From assembly GCF_900166635.1 (NCBI RefSeq), contig NZ_LT800497.1, positions 1,692,368 through 1,756,367 of the forward strand: a stretch of 64,000 nucleotides of DNA, in the 5' to 3' direction. The notes below the pieces were generated by a model, which worked only from the letters and a program-made list of their open reading frames with translations, was not told the DNA's origin and searched no databases. The translations under genes and the position numbers were made by a program. Source of the stretch: Oceanobacillus timonensis (GTDB lineage: Bacteria > Bacillota > Bacilli > Bacillales > Amphibacillaceae). This document shows, piece after piece, positions 54,524-63,108 of this stretch; within the stretch, counting starts at the first letter, position 1, and every line of letters begins with the position of its first letter.

Positions 54524-55402
54524 ATGCGAAAATGTGGTTTTATTTTCTTACTAATACTGATAATCATACCATTTCATATCCCTTCATCCATTCATGCAGA
54601 GCAGGAATTGCCTGCAATGAAGGTCCATTTTATTAATGTTGGCCAGGGAGACAGTATTTTAATTGAAACGCCTTTGGACCGAACTATTTTAATTGATGGC
54701 GGCCCTCCGGAAGCTGGTGATACGGTCGTTAATTATATAAAGGAACAACGGATTAATGAAATTGATTTAATGGTTGCTACCCACCCGGATGTTGATCATA
54801 TTGGCGGGTTAGTACAGGTGTTGGATGAAGTAGATGTAGGCGGTGTACTTGATATCGGGAAGCTTCATCCAACAAAGACATTTGCTTCTTATATGAACCG
54901 GATTCGTGATCTGCAAATACCAATGACCATTGCTGAAAAAGATACACCCATTGAAATTGATCCAATGATTTCAATGGACATTTGGAATGCTGCACAACCC
55001 TTAACCTCTCCTAATGCATCCTCTCTTGTCATCAAATTAAATTATGGTGAAACCGATATGCTATTCATGGGCGATGTTGGAAAAAAGGAGGAAAAAGAGA
55101 TGTTGAAAAAACATGATGTAGATGCAGAAGTAGTTAAAATAGGGCACCATGGCTCGAATACGAGCTCGTCTATGGCGTTTTTAAAAGCAGTAGACCCGGA
55201 AATGGCTATCTTAACCTATAGCAAAGATAATAACTATGGCCATCCTGTTCCTCGAGTTATTGACCATCTAAACGAAATCAATGCGTTGATTTATTCTACA
55301 GCGGCCCTTGACAGTATTACTGTGGAAACGGATGGAGAGACACTAATGGTCAATCCTAAAATGAATCCAATCCAAAAATTTGTGGACGAACAAGCAAGCT
55401 GA
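54524..55402 (+). CDS. Secreted metallo-beta-lactamase-fold protein (ComEC C-domain-like)
   Basis: 292 residues. A signal peptide (FIFLLILIIIPF, cleaved near IHAEQE) is followed by a metallo-beta-lactamase fold: VHFINVGQGDSILIE, DGGP, THPDVDHIGG (metal ligands Asp and His), FMGDVG, IGHHGSNTS and an Asn/Gly-His NYGHP near the end. It lacks the membrane channel of ComEC but resembles its C-terminal nuclease-like domain. Related secreted proteins are proposed to be nucleases or phosphoesterases. It starts 186 bp after kinase 2 and has its own terminator-separated unit. Confidence 0.85.
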   Translation: MRKCGFIFLLILIIIPFHIPSSIHAEQELPAMKVHFINVGQGDSILIETPLDRTILIDGGPPEAGDTVVNYIKEQRINEIDLMVATHPDVDHIGGLVQVLDEVDVGGVLDIGKLHPTKTFASYMNRIRDLQIPMTIAEKDTPIEIDPMISMDIWNAAQPLTSPNASSLVIKLNYGETDMLFMGDVGKKEEKEMLKKHDVDAEVVKIGHHGSNTSSSMAFLKAVDPEMAILTYSKDNNYGHPVPRVIDHLNEINALIYSTAALDSITVETDGETLMVNPKMNPIQKFVDEQAS

Positions 55403-55476
55403 TGGAATATCGTTTTACAAATTAATACAAAAGTGATATCATAATAGTATGATTAAGATATAAAGGAGAGGGTTTC

Positions 55477-56322
55477 ATGCAGGAACGCAAAGCTTGGAGT
55501 ATCAATGGTGCGCTCGGAATAGGTTTCATTATTATATTACTGGCAGCAGCAGTATTTAGTTTTTTTCAGTCGTATTTTATTTTAGGAGCCGTATTATTTA
55601 TTATTGCTGTGGTTTTAATCAGTGGTATAACGATTGTGCAGCCTAATCAATCCATCGTTGTTATTTTCTTAGGGAAATACATGGGAACTGTACGCCGGGA
55701 AGGAATTTTGGTAACCATTCCATTTTCTGTACGCAAAACGATTTCTTTAAGAGTCCGGAACTTTAATAGCAATCGGTTAAAAGTAAATGACGTGAACGGG
55801 AATCCGATTGAAATTGCCGCAGTGGTTGTTTTTAAAGTAGTTGATGCAGCAAAAGCCGTTTTTGATGTCGATCAATATGAGGACTTTGTTGAAATTCAAA
55901 GTGAAACAGCTATCCGTGCAGTAGCGACAACATATCCGTATGATTCATTTACAAACGAAGAGTTAACCTTACGTGGAAATGCAGATGAAGTATCAAGCCA
56001 ATTAACAAACGAATTGCAAGATCGTCTCCAGGTTGCTGGTGTGGAAGTGATTGAGGCCCGGTTAACACACTTAGCTTATTCCACAGAAATTGCTCAAGCG
56101 ATGTTGCAGCGTCAGCAGGCAAGCGCTATTATCTCTGCCCGGGAACAAATTGTTCAAGGTGCTGTCGGAATGGCACAGGATGCTATTGCCCGTTTAGAAG
56201 CAGATAATGTCGTGGATTTAGATGATGAGCGAAGAGTAGCAATGATTAATAACCTGCTGGTTGCTATTGTTTCTGATCAAGGGACCCAGCCGGTAATCAA
56301 TACAGGGACACTTTATCAATAA
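55477..56322 (+). CDS. SPFH/Band 7 domain membrane protein
   Basis: 281 residues. Two hydrophobic segments near the N-terminus (about 10-50) are followed by an SPFH domain: TIVQPNQSIVVIFLGKYMG, REGILVTIPF, VRNFNSNRLKVND and a long helical region rich in Ala, Gln and Arg (QAMLQRQQASAIISAREQIVQGAVGM). SPFH proteins (stomatin, flotillin, HflK types) build ring or cage assemblies on membranes and organise proteases or lipid domains. AAAGGAGAGG precedes the ATG. A 59-residue ribbon-helix-helix protein starts 12 bp after its stop. Confidence 0.88.
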   Translation: MQERKAWSINGALGIGFIIILLAAAVFSFFQSYFILGAVLFIIAVVLISGITIVQPNQSIVVIFLGKYMGTVRREGILVTIPFSVRKTISLRVRNFNSNRLKVNDVNGNPIEIAAVVVFKVVDAAKAVFDVDQYEDFVEIQSETAIRAVATTYPYDSFTNEELTLRGNADEVSSQLTNELQDRLQVAGVEVIEARLTHLAYSTEIAQAMLQRQQASAIISAREQIVQGAVGMAQDAIARLEADNVVDLDDERRVAMINNLLVAIVSDQGTQPVINTGTLYQ

Positions 56323-56334
56323 GCGGGACTTATT

Positions 56335-56514
56335 ATGGCGAAGAAGAAAAACTTTCCATTACGCATAGACCCTGAACTCTACGAGATATTGCAGCGATGG
56401 GCAAAGGATGAATTTCGCAGTGTCAACAGCCACGTTGAATTCCTGCTGCGGGAATCTGCCAAACGGGCGGGGAGACTTCCGAAAAAACAGGATAAGAAAA
56501 CAGGGGAAGATTGA
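56335..56514 (+). CDS. Small ribbon-helix-helix (Arc-like) protein
   Basis: 59 residues, MAKKKNFPLRIDPELYEIL at the start: a short beta strand (FPLRID) followed by two helices (PELYEILQRWAKDEF and SVNSHVEFLLRESAKRAG), the Arc/MetJ pattern, with a lysine-rich tail. It begins 12 bp after the SPFH gene and is probably in the same transcript. It could bind DNA as a dimer, or modify the assembly of the SPFH protein; neither can be shown here. A bidirectional-type hairpin at 56541-56587 follows. Confidence 0.8.
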   Translation: MAKKKNFPLRIDPELYEILQRWAKDEFRSVNSHVEFLLRESAKRAGRLPKKQDKKTGED

Positions 56515-56540
56515 TTATGTCTTTTCGAGCTCCCCTAGTA

Positions 56541-56587
56541 TAATAAGCCTTGAAGAAATCGCTGATTGATTTCTTCAAGGCTTATTA
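56541..56587 (+). terminator. Terminator of the SPFH operon
   Basis: Perfect 20-bp stem (TAATAAGCCTTGAAGAAATC and its complement) with a 7-base loop. Confidence 0.9.
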
Positions 56588-56679
56588 TTTAGAGTAATTC
56601 CTTCTTGACAATGGAACGTTTGTTCGTTAATCTAGAATCAGATAATCGGTTCAGAGTCATTATTTTAAGTTTCTTGTTT

Positions 56680-57573
56680 TTAATGATTGGCTATGTCTAA
56701 TAAAGCTCGGTCAAGTAACGGAAAATCAAAAGTGAAACCGTGTTCAAGCGCCTTCTGTGGATACACAAACTGTCCTTTGGCGAGAAGCTGCGTCATTTCA
56801 CCCAATGCCAGATAAAAAAATGCAGTTGGCAGATGCAGCCAGTTCGGGCGTTTATACACCTGTGCAGCTTTTTTTATAAAGTCTTTATTCCTTTTTGGTG
56901 TAGGAGCTGTGACATTAACTGCTCCCTTTACGGTGGAATTTTCTAAACAAAAGGTAATGATTTTCACAGCATCTTTAACGTGAATCCAGGAGAGCCATTG
57001 TTCCCCATCACCAATATGCCCGCCGGTATATAATTTGATGGGCAGTGACATAAGCGGAAATGCACCACCATCTTTGCCAAGCATCACACCAAATCGTGTA
57101 TAAACTGTCCGGATTCCTATTTCTTCAGCGTAACTTGCTTCTGTTTCCCATTGTCTTACTACAGATGCAAGAAAGTCATTGCCCGGCTGTGTCGTTGCTT
57201 CTGTGAAAATAACGTCTTCTGACATGCCATAATAGCCTACTGCGGAACCGCTGATAAATACACGTGGTTTCTCCTTCATATCTTTCATTAACTGGACAAG
57301 GTATTTAGTGACGCGAATCCGGCTGGTAAGAATCATTTCCTTCTTTTTCTTCGTCCAATATCCAAACAGTGATTCACCAGCCAAGTTAATGACAGCATCT
57401 ATTCCCGGCAGATCATTTGCAGTCGTATCATAATTCAAAAAAGTCATATGCGATGTATTCGATCTTTTCTCGGCGGAACGGGATAAAATATATAGTTTAT
57501 GATTGAGATTAGTAAGATGAACAGCTAATTTACTTCCTAAAAATCCTGTAGCACCGGTTATGAGTATGTTCAT
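56680..57573 (-). CDS. yfhF: TIGR01777-type NAD(P)-dependent epimerase (YfhF)
   Basis: 297 residues. An N-terminal Rossmann fold (ILITGATGFLGSKLAVHL), INLAGES, FISGSAVGYYG with the catalytic Tyr and RFGVMLGKDGGAFP place it in the atypical SDR family TIGR01777; the C-terminal segment WLHLPTAFFYLALGE is typical. The substrate is unknown; E. coli YfcH and plant relatives are similar. The ATG at 57573 follows GGAGGTTTTT; a longer start at 57660 overlaps recX. It is divergent from recX, the order seen in B. subtilis. Confidence 0.9.
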   Translation of the reverse strand: MNILITGATGFLGSKLAVHLTNLNHKLYILSRSAEKRSNTSHMTFLNYDTTANDLPGIDAVINLAGESLFGYWTKKKKEMILTSRIRVTKYLVQLMKDMKEKPRVFISGSAVGYYGMSEDVIFTEATTQPGNDFLASVVRQWETEASYAEEIGIRTVYTRFGVMLGKDGGAFPLMSLPIKLYTGGHIGDGEQWLSWIHVKDAVKIITFCLENSTVKGAVNVTAPTPKRNKDFIKKAAQVYKRPNWLHLPTAFFYLALGEMTQLLAKGQFVYPQKALEHGFTFDFPLLDRALLDIANH

Positions 57574-57659
57574 ACGAAAAACCTCCTTCAGGTGATAGAT
57601 ATTCTTATGATATCTCCTCGCATTATTTTTTGCTATGATAAAAGGAGAGGTGAATAACA

Positions 57660-58478
57660 TTGCAAAAAATCAGCCGGATAACAACACAAAAAAAGCAGAA
57701 GCATCGTTATAATATATTTTTAAATACCCCAGCTGGTGATAAATATGGGTTTAGTGTTGATGAAGAAATTCTTATTAAATTCCGATTGGAAAAAGGAATG
57801 GAATTGAATGATGAACTCATGGAAACACTTCAGGAACAAGATAACCTTCATAAGATATATACCCTTACTATACACTTTTTAAGCTATCGAATACGTTCCG
57901 AAAAAGAAGTTATCACCTATTTGCAGAAAAAAGAAGTGGAAGATGAGCAAATTTCTGTTATTATGCAGCGATTGAAGAAAGAGAATCTTCTGGACGACCA
58001 GCAATTTGCAGATATGTTTGTGCGTTCCCGTATGAATACCAGCTCCAAAGGACCGAAAGTCATTGAACAAGAGTTATTTGAAAAGGGGATTAGTGGCCCA
58101 ATTGCTGCGAGTGCTTTGGAACAATACACGCCTGCGCTTCAAAAGGAAAAGATTCAAAAGCTGCTCGGCAAAAAAATAAAGCAAAGTTCCAAAGATTCTT
58201 TTCAGAAACAAATGAATCAGGCTAAAAATACAATCCTGCAAAAAGGGTTTGATCAGCAGTTTATTTTCAATGCTGTTCAGAATATGAAGCAGGAAGAAAA
58301 TACAGATCAGGAATGGGAAGCTTTAACATTTCAAGGAGAAAAGCTGTACCAGAAGCATATGAAAAAATATGAAGGTTTTCCATTAAAGCAAAAAGTTATG
58401 GAAGGACTATACCGGAAAGGATTTCATTTTGATATGATTCAACAATTTGTCGAGGAATATATAGGGAATCAAGAATAA
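57660..58478 (+). CDS. recX: RecX, regulator of RecA
   Basis: 272 residues. It is helical, with repeated three-helix units: LTIHFLSYRIRSEKEVITYL, IMQRLKKENLLDDQQFADMFVRSRM, GPKVIEQELFEKGIS and, at the end, KVMEGLYRKGFHFDMIQQFVEE. The N-terminal extension (about residues 1-60) is typical of Bacillus RecX (yfhG), which is longer than in proteobacteria. RecX modulates RecA filament formation during recombination. It starts at TTG after AAGGAGAGG, with 86 bp to the divergent yfhF gene. Confidence 0.92.
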   Translation: MQKISRITTQKKQKHRYNIFLNTPAGDKYGFSVDEEILIKFRLEKGMELNDELMETLQEQDNLHKIYTLTIHFLSYRIRSEKEVITYLQKKEVEDEQISVIMQRLKKENLLDDQQFADMFVRSRMNTSSKGPKVIEQELFEKGISGPIAASALEQYTPALQKEKIQKLLGKKIKQSSKDSFQKQMNQAKNTILQKGFDQQFIFNAVQNMKQEENTDQEWEALTFQGEKLYQKHMKKYEGFPLKQKVMEGLYRKGFHFDMIQQFVEEYIGNQE

Positions 58479-58539
58479 ATGAAAGTCAGTGTTTCATTAT
58501 TTTGATACAATAGGAATGGAAAGACAGGGGGAGAGAAAA

Positions 58540-58872
58540 ATGAACTATCGTTATAGTGATTATTCCATAGAACAACTGCATCAGGAAATCGGTAAGTTAA
58601 AAGAACAGGCTCAAAAAGCTGAACAGCTTGGGAATGTTTCGGAGGTACAGGTTAATGAACGGAAAATGCAAGTAGCTCTTGCTTATACAATGAGTCCGGA
58701 TGATTTTGAAAAAGAAGCCATTTATCAGTTGAAAATGGAAGCGGGCTATAAGTTTAAAATATCCTATATTAATGGGGTATTTGCATGGGGCTACCGCATT
58801 GATTTATTGAATAAAGAAAGTGAAAATATTGAAGCTTTACCTATTTCTTTATTAGGGAAGAAAGTAAGCTGA
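58540..58872 (+). CDS. yfhH: YfhH family protein
   Basis: 110 residues starting MNYRYSDYSIEQLHQEIGKLKEQAQKAEQ, an N-terminal helical (coiled-coil-like) segment followed by a small beta-rich part (YKFKISYINGVFAWGYRIDL). The length and the position after recX fit B. subtilis YfhH, a small barrel-fold protein of unknown role. The ATG at 58540 follows GGGGGAG; the longer in-frame GTG at 58489 lacks a site. A hairpin at 58881-58917 follows. Confidence 0.85.
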   Translation: MNYRYSDYSIEQLHQEIGKLKEQAQKAEQLGNVSEVQVNERKMQVALAYTMSPDDFEKEAIYQLKMEAGYKFKISYINGVFAWGYRIDLLNKESENIEALPISLLGKKVS

Positions 58873-58880
58873 ACCAAAAA

Positions 58881-58917
58881 AACAACTCAGGGAGCTTATC
58901 GCTTCACCTGAGTTGTT
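58881..58917 (+). terminator. Terminator after yfhH
   Basis: AACAACTCAGG / CCTGAGTTGTT stem followed by GCTTTTTCTTT. Confidence 0.85.
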
Positions 58918-59068
58918 GCTTTTTCTTTAAAGGTTTAAGGAACTTTTAAAAGCGTGCCTATCGCATGGGGCTGCGCTGTTGCCTGCGAAAATATGCGGAA
59001 TTGCAGTTGCCCATTTCATTGAAGCGATTTGCAGCAGCGATAAAAGGCACCATGTTAAACTGTAAGTG

Positions 59069-60058
59069 TTACGGGCTTGAATCACTTGGAATTAACTTAC
59101 TCTGCAATTTTTGTTCCGAGAAGATCCAGCCTGTATAAGAAGTAATCACTTCCAGGTTTTCATCCATCTTCACCACAGCAACAAATGGATAATATCCTTT
59201 GCTGCGGTAACGTAAATCAATAAAACGTACTTCTGTTACATCATCTTCTTCTGTATTTATTTCCCAGCGGTATACTGGTGAAAAATTAAGAAAGGAAGAT
59301 ATATTTTTATCTTTTTTAGCGGCTTTTATGACATCCGTATCGGGCAATGGGACACGATAAAATTCATCAACAATTTCAATATGCCGATTTTCAACGTTGC
59401 CTACATAATAGCGGTCGTTTGTTGTGATAGCGACACGCCAGTAATTTTGTTTGAGAGTAGGGGACGTAGCGACAAATTCTGTGTCAGGGAGGTATTCTTT
59501 AATTTTCTGAACAATTTCCCTTTTGTCCATATAGCGTTTGATGTAATATAATACAATAACTGTATAAATAATCAGCCATGTATATCCAGGATTGGCACCT
59601 AACGCCCATGCTACGATACCGGCAACATTCAAGAAAAAAATGTAGGGATCAAAGGTATTAATAAACCCTTTTGCAATCCATTTTTTTGTGAACGGCCGGA
59701 AAGCCTGTGTGCCATATGCATTAAATAAATCGACAAAAACATGAATAGACACAGCTAACAGTGTCCACAGCCATAGAGTCAAATAGCTTACTTCCGGAAC
59801 GAATAAATAAATTGCTCCAGACACAAGCAGACTCCACATAAGAATAGCAGGGAGGGAATGAGACGCTCCACGGTGCTGTCTTATATACGTTGCGTTACTT
59901 TTTAATTTAAAAATCGTATCAAAATCAGGAGCATGTGATCCGACGACTGTTCCAACCAATACGGCATGAAATAGAGCAGGATTACTTTGTACAGCAGGGT
60001 CTAAAGTTGCTAAGCCACCGAGCGCAACACCCATAACTATATGTGTACCAGTATCCAT
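59069..60058 (-). CDS. yfhP: YfhP, YdjM-type metal-dependent membrane hydrolase
   Basis: 329 residues. Four or five N-terminal membrane segments carry the metal-binding pattern of the DUF457/YdjM family: DTGTHIVMG, GSHAPDFDT, HRGASHSLPA and IHVFVDLFNAYGT with several His and Asp. The C-terminal ~150 residues are soluble. The B. subtilis YfhP homologue has been linked to phospholipid or lipid-linked hydrolysis and to regulation of yfh genes; the exact substrate is unknown. GAGGA precedes the ATG. It is divergent from mutY. Confidence 0.88.
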   Translation of the reverse strand: MDTGTHIVMGVALGGLATLDPAVQSNPALFHAVLVGTVVGSHAPDFDTIFKLKSNATYIRQHRGASHSLPAILMWSLLVSGAIYLFVPEVSYLTLWLWTLLAVSIHVFVDLFNAYGTQAFRPFTKKWIAKGFINTFDPYIFFLNVAGIVAWALGANPGYTWLIIYTVIVLYYIKRYMDKREIVQKIKEYLPDTEFVATSPTLKQNYWRVAITTNDRYYVGNVENRHIEIVDEFYRVPLPDTDVIKAAKKDKNISSFLNFSPVYRWEINTEEDDVTEVRFIDLRYRSKGYYPFVAVVKMDENLEVITSYTGWIFSEQKLQSKLIPSDSSP

Positions 60059-60130
60059 AGTTACGTATCCTCCTTAAATTGCTTCCATCAAAGCACTCCA
60101 ATATTATTTTAACACATAGGAAGTGAAAAC

Positions 60131-61207
60131 ATGAAAGATAAAAGATTAGAACATATAAATATTTCCGCGTTCCAAGAGGATTTAATCAATTGGTATTTGA
60201 AAAATAAACGACATTTGCCTTGGCGTGAAAATAATGATGCTTACCGTGTCTGGGTGTCTGAAATCATGCTTCAGCAAACCAAAGTAGATACGGTTATCCC
60301 TTATTTTAATCAGTTTATGGAGAAATATCCGACCGTATATGACTTGGCCGAAGCAGAACAACAAGATGTATTAAAACAATGGGAAGGTTTAGGTTATTAT
60401 TCCCGCGCAAGAAATTTACAAACAGCTGTACGAGAAGTTGTAGAAAATTATGATGGAAAAATACCTGATGATCCAAAACAACTTGGTAATTTAAAGGGAA
60501 TCGGACCTTATACGAAGGGAGCTATTCTCTCGATTGCTTATAATCAGCCGATTCCAGCAGTAGACGGGAATGTGATGCGTGTTTTTTCCCGGGTGTTGCT
60601 TATTGATGAAGACATCGCACAAGCTTCAACCAAAAAATTATTTGAATCTTATGTAGGAGAAATGATTTCCGAGGAAGACCCATCTTCTTTTAATCAGGCC
60701 ATCATGGATTTGGGTGCGACCATTTGTACACCGAAACAACCTTTATGTATGTTTTGCCCTGTAATGGAGCATTGCCAGGCATATGCTGAAAGTGTTCAAG
60801 AAAACCTTCCTGTTAAAAAGAAAGCGAAGAAACAGCGCAAGGAAAAATATATTGCACTCCTTATCCAAAATCAGGAAGGGAAATATATGATTGAAAAAAG
60901 GCCTGATACTGGATTGTTGGCAGGATTATGGCAATTCCCAATGATTCCGGCAGATGACATTGTACCAAAAGATTGGCAAATGTGGATAAAAGATTATTAT
61001 GGTGTAGATGTGGAAATCAAAGAATCCTGTACTTCCATCAAACATGTTTTTTCTCATATTATTTGGAATGTAGATGTACGCAAAGCGATAACAAATCAGG
61101 AAACCGTACAAGACAGCCGATTAAAATTTGTATCCTTGGAAGAGTTGAAAAAATATCCGTTTCCGGTTTCGCATCAAAAAATGATTCCTTTTTTAGAGGA
61201 TAATTAA
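60131..61207 (+). CDS. mutY: A/G-specific adenine glycosylase MutY
   Basis: 358 residues. A helix-hairpin-helix GPD domain with KGIGPYTKGAILS and the catalytic Asp in IPAVDGNVMRVFSR (near residue 147), the general acid Glu in WVSEIMLQQTKV, and a [4Fe-4S] cluster with Cys spacing 6-2-5 (CTPKQPLCMFCPVMEHC). The C-terminal ~120 residues form the NUDIX-like 8-oxoG recognition domain (GLWQFPM). It removes adenine paired with 8-oxoguanine. GGAAGTG precedes the ATG. In B. subtilis it is yfhQ, next to yfhP. Confidence 0.95.
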   Translation: MKDKRLEHINISAFQEDLINWYLKNKRHLPWRENNDAYRVWVSEIMLQQTKVDTVIPYFNQFMEKYPTVYDLAEAEQQDVLKQWEGLGYYSRARNLQTAVREVVENYDGKIPDDPKQLGNLKGIGPYTKGAILSIAYNQPIPAVDGNVMRVFSRVLLIDEDIAQASTKKLFESYVGEMISEEDPSSFNQAIMDLGATICTPKQPLCMFCPVMEHCQAYAESVQENLPVKKKAKKQRKEKYIALLIQNQEGKYMIEKRPDTGLLAGLWQFPMIPADDIVPKDWQMWIKDYYGVDVEIKESCTSIKHVFSHIIWNVDVRKAITNQETVQDSRLKFVSLEELKKYPFPVSHQKMIPFLEDN

Positions 61208-61342
61208 TCCGTCAAAATACATCCCGTAAAAACTGTTAACCCTGCTGTAACGCGATTAAGCAGCTGTGAAAAATATTTCTTGAAAAAGTTTGGATAAAGA
61301 AATGCATTTCGGGACAGATTAATTATTGCGGAGGTGATATTG

Positions 61343-61519
61343 ATGGCTAAAAAACAAAATCAACAAAACCAGCAAAATCCTGCAAAAACAAACGCAGCTC
61401 AAGTGAAGAAGCAAAACCAACAAGCAGCCCAAGGACAATATGGTACTGAGTTTGCTCAAGAAACAGATGCACAAGAAGTGAAAAAGCAAAACCAACAATC
61501 TCAACAAAACAAGCAATAA
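61343..61519 (+). CDS. sspE: Gamma-type small acid-soluble spore protein (short form)
   Basis: 58 residues, very rich in Gln, Asn and Lys: QVKKQNQQAAQGQYGTEFAQ, followed by a second KKQNQQ. The motif TEFA within GTEFAQET is the germination-protease (GPR) cleavage site. Gamma-type SASPs do not bind DNA; they store amino acids for germination. The B. subtilis SspE has two TEFASET sites in about 84 residues, whereas this one has one. The ATG at 61343 follows GAGGTG. It is followed by repeats, not by another gene. Confidence 0.88.
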   Translation: MAKKQNQQNQQNPAKTNAAQVKKQNQQAAQGQYGTEFAQETDAQEVKKQNQQSQQNKQ

Positions 61520-61540
61520 CATCTGTTTTAAGCACAAAAG

Positions 61541-61790
61541 CGTAAAGCGCCGTTTAAAAACGTAGAGACTGCGCCCCCGGTTTTTGGGGGTGGTTCGACC
61601 TTGGTCGAACTTCCTTAATTACCTGAGATAAAGGAATCACGGTGAGGTAACGAACCGATGATGACTTTCACCCGCAGGGCATAAGTGCGACTTTACTTCT
61701 GTCTGCGCCTGTCGGCTTGTCAATCAGTAAGTCTTCTTTATCGTAGGGCACGACGTGAAGTCTCCTAGTTTTTGGCGCTTGGAGCTGGAC
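61541..61790. repeat. Structured intergenic element bounded by AAGCGCC / GGCGCTT
   Basis: About 250 bp bounded by AAGCGCC (61545-61551) and GGCGCTT (61774-61780). It contains perfect stems GTTCGACC / GGTCGAAC and CCCCC / GGGGG, and a terminal TTTTTGGCGCTTGGAGCTGG. From memory, similar ends are common in Bacillaceae intergenic repeats. No coding potential; only one copy is seen in this window. Confidence 0.5.
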
Positions 61791-61860
61791 ATGGCTATTC
61801 TTGAATAAGAATTAAAGTATGTAAAATTTTATATTTTCTTATTCAACCAATAAAAGGGTT

Positions 61861-61890
61861 TCCGTGTATGGAAACCCTTTTAATTATTTA
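61861..61890 (+). terminator. Hairpin, possible terminator
   Basis: Perfect 12-bp stem AAAAGGGTTTCC / GGAAACCCTTTT with a 6-base loop, in the gap after sspE. The 341-bp distance from sspE suggests that it ends the sspE transcript or a transcript of the preceding element. Confidence 0.6.
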
Positions 61891-61955
61891 TACATAATGG
61901 AAACTGTAACTATTCAAAATGTCCTTCATGCGCTGTAGAATCCTATTAGAGCGCA

Positions 61956-62257
61956 GGCCAACCACGTAGACTCCTAAGTGGTTTACAGGCTAAAACCGTG
62001 GTTCTTGGGGTTGGGACTGGGGCTGGGGCTGCGCTTACTCGCCCCATCGAAAACATTTGTCACAACGCCTGCACTTGCACGTCGTGTGCATCGCAGGGCG
62101 AGCTGAAGATCCACTTGAAAAGCGGTTTTCTTTTATAGTTAGCTGAAGCTGTCCCCATGGAAAGCGGAGTGGTTGGCCGGAGCGGTTATTATACACCATA
62201 TCTTGTTCATCCTGAAACACAAGGTTTATATGCTTATCTTAGGTGCGAAAGTTGAGT
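61956..62257. repeat. Mosaic copy of the TIR element with a G-rich tract
   Basis: The right end matches copy 1 (GGCCGGAGCGG, TATACACCATAT, TTCATCCTG, GTTTATATGC, GAAAGTTGAGT). The interior carries the G-rich insert shared with copy 2 (TTGGGACTGGGGCTG and CGCTTACTCGCCCCAT) plus segments inverted relative to the right end (GCTGAAGATCCACTT, AGTTAGCTGAAG). The left terminal repeat is missing. Four G-runs (62007-62028) could form a G-quadruplex. Confidence 0.65.
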
Positions 62258-62417
62258 TAATACAAATAAAACCATTCTGACATGAAATGAGTCCGCTTTC
62301 CATTTACTATTTACGATGCTAAATAAAAAAGACTTATTCTTTAATTTTTATTGCTGAAGGCTTATAATGAAAGATAACTTAAAAACACTGTATGAAAAAT
62401 GGAGAGGGAGATTTTGA

Positions 62418-62951
62418 ATGGTTTCTCCAAACGCTGGTGCAAAAATGATGATTCAAAGTTATAAACATAATGGACAATTTCATAGAGTCTGGAAAAATAG
62501 TGTCGTACTAAAAGGAACAGAAAGTATTATAATTGGAGCGAATGATCGAACAAAGGTGGTGGAAAGTGACGGACATTCCTGGATGACGAGAGAACCTGCC
62601 ATATGTTATTTCGATGCCAAGCATTGGTTTAATATTATCGGCATGCTTCGGGATGATGGTATTCATTATTACTGTAATCTCAGTTCGCCATTTGTTTACG
62701 ACGAGGAGGTCAAATCATTGAAGTACATTGACTATGATTTAGATGTAAAGGTATTTCCGGATATGACTTTTAACTTACTTGATGAAGACGAATATGAAGA
62801 AAATAAAGTTTTAATGCATTATCCGGAAGAAATTCATCACATACTTTATCAGCAGCTCGATGTGTTGATTCATTGGATTCGTCAAGGAAAGGGGCCGTTT
62901 TCCCCGGGCTTTGTTGATGATTGGTATGAAATGTATTTAACGTATCATTAA
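62418..62951 (+). CDS. ntdP: Nucleoside tri-/diphosphate phosphatase (YgaC/Ntdp, DUF402)
   Basis: 177 residues of the DUF402 family: [70 protein letters not shown] and [13 protein letters not shown] with metal-binding acidic residues and [17 protein letters not shown]. Homologues from Staphylococcus hydrolyse NTPs and NDPs and affect virulence and exopolysaccharide. GGAGAGGGAG precedes the ATG. In B. subtilis ygaC lies between ygaB and the ABC transporter gene ygaD, matching the next gene here. Confidence 0.88.
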   Translation: MVSPNAGAKMMIQSYKHNGQFHRVWKNSVVLKGTESIIIGANDRTKVVESDGHSWMTREPAICYFDAKHWFNIIGMLRDDGIHYYCNLSSPFVYDEEVKSLKYIDYDLDVKVFPDMTFNLLDEDEYEENKVLMHYPEEIHHILYQQLDVLIHWIRQGKGPFSPGFVDDWYEMYLTYH

Positions 62952-63028
62952 GCGGGATGCAAGAAGAATGATGAAAAGCGGAAATCCTTGAAAGACTTCA
63001 AAGCGATTTGATTGCAATCAGAATAGAT

Positions 63029-63074
63029 AAAGGGGTATCCTTATTACTGGGTATAGTAATAAGGATACCCCTTT
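63029..63074 (+). terminator. Strong hairpin between ntdP and the ABC transporter
   Basis: Perfect 19-bp stem AAAGGGGTATCCTTATTAC with its complement and an 8-base loop, followed by TATATTATTG. It lies 78 bp after the ntdP stop and 35 bp before the ABC transporter start. Confidence 0.85.
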
Positions 63075-63108
63075 TATATTATTGTATTGAAGTAGAGGAA
63101 GTTGATAA

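Larger units (their letters stand above)
61520..62417. other. 898-bp intergenic region made of repeats
   Basis: No convincing gene. It holds a structured element (61541-61790), a perfect hairpin AAAAGGGTTTCC / GGAAACCCTTTT (61861-61890) and a mosaic copy of the TIR element (61956-62257). The position between sspE and ntdP corresponds to where B. subtilis has ygaB, which is missing here. Confidence 0.7.

Noticed and set aside
62035-62220. Minus-strand ORF in the mosaic repeat
   Set aside because: Low-quality sequence within repeats and no ribosome binding site.
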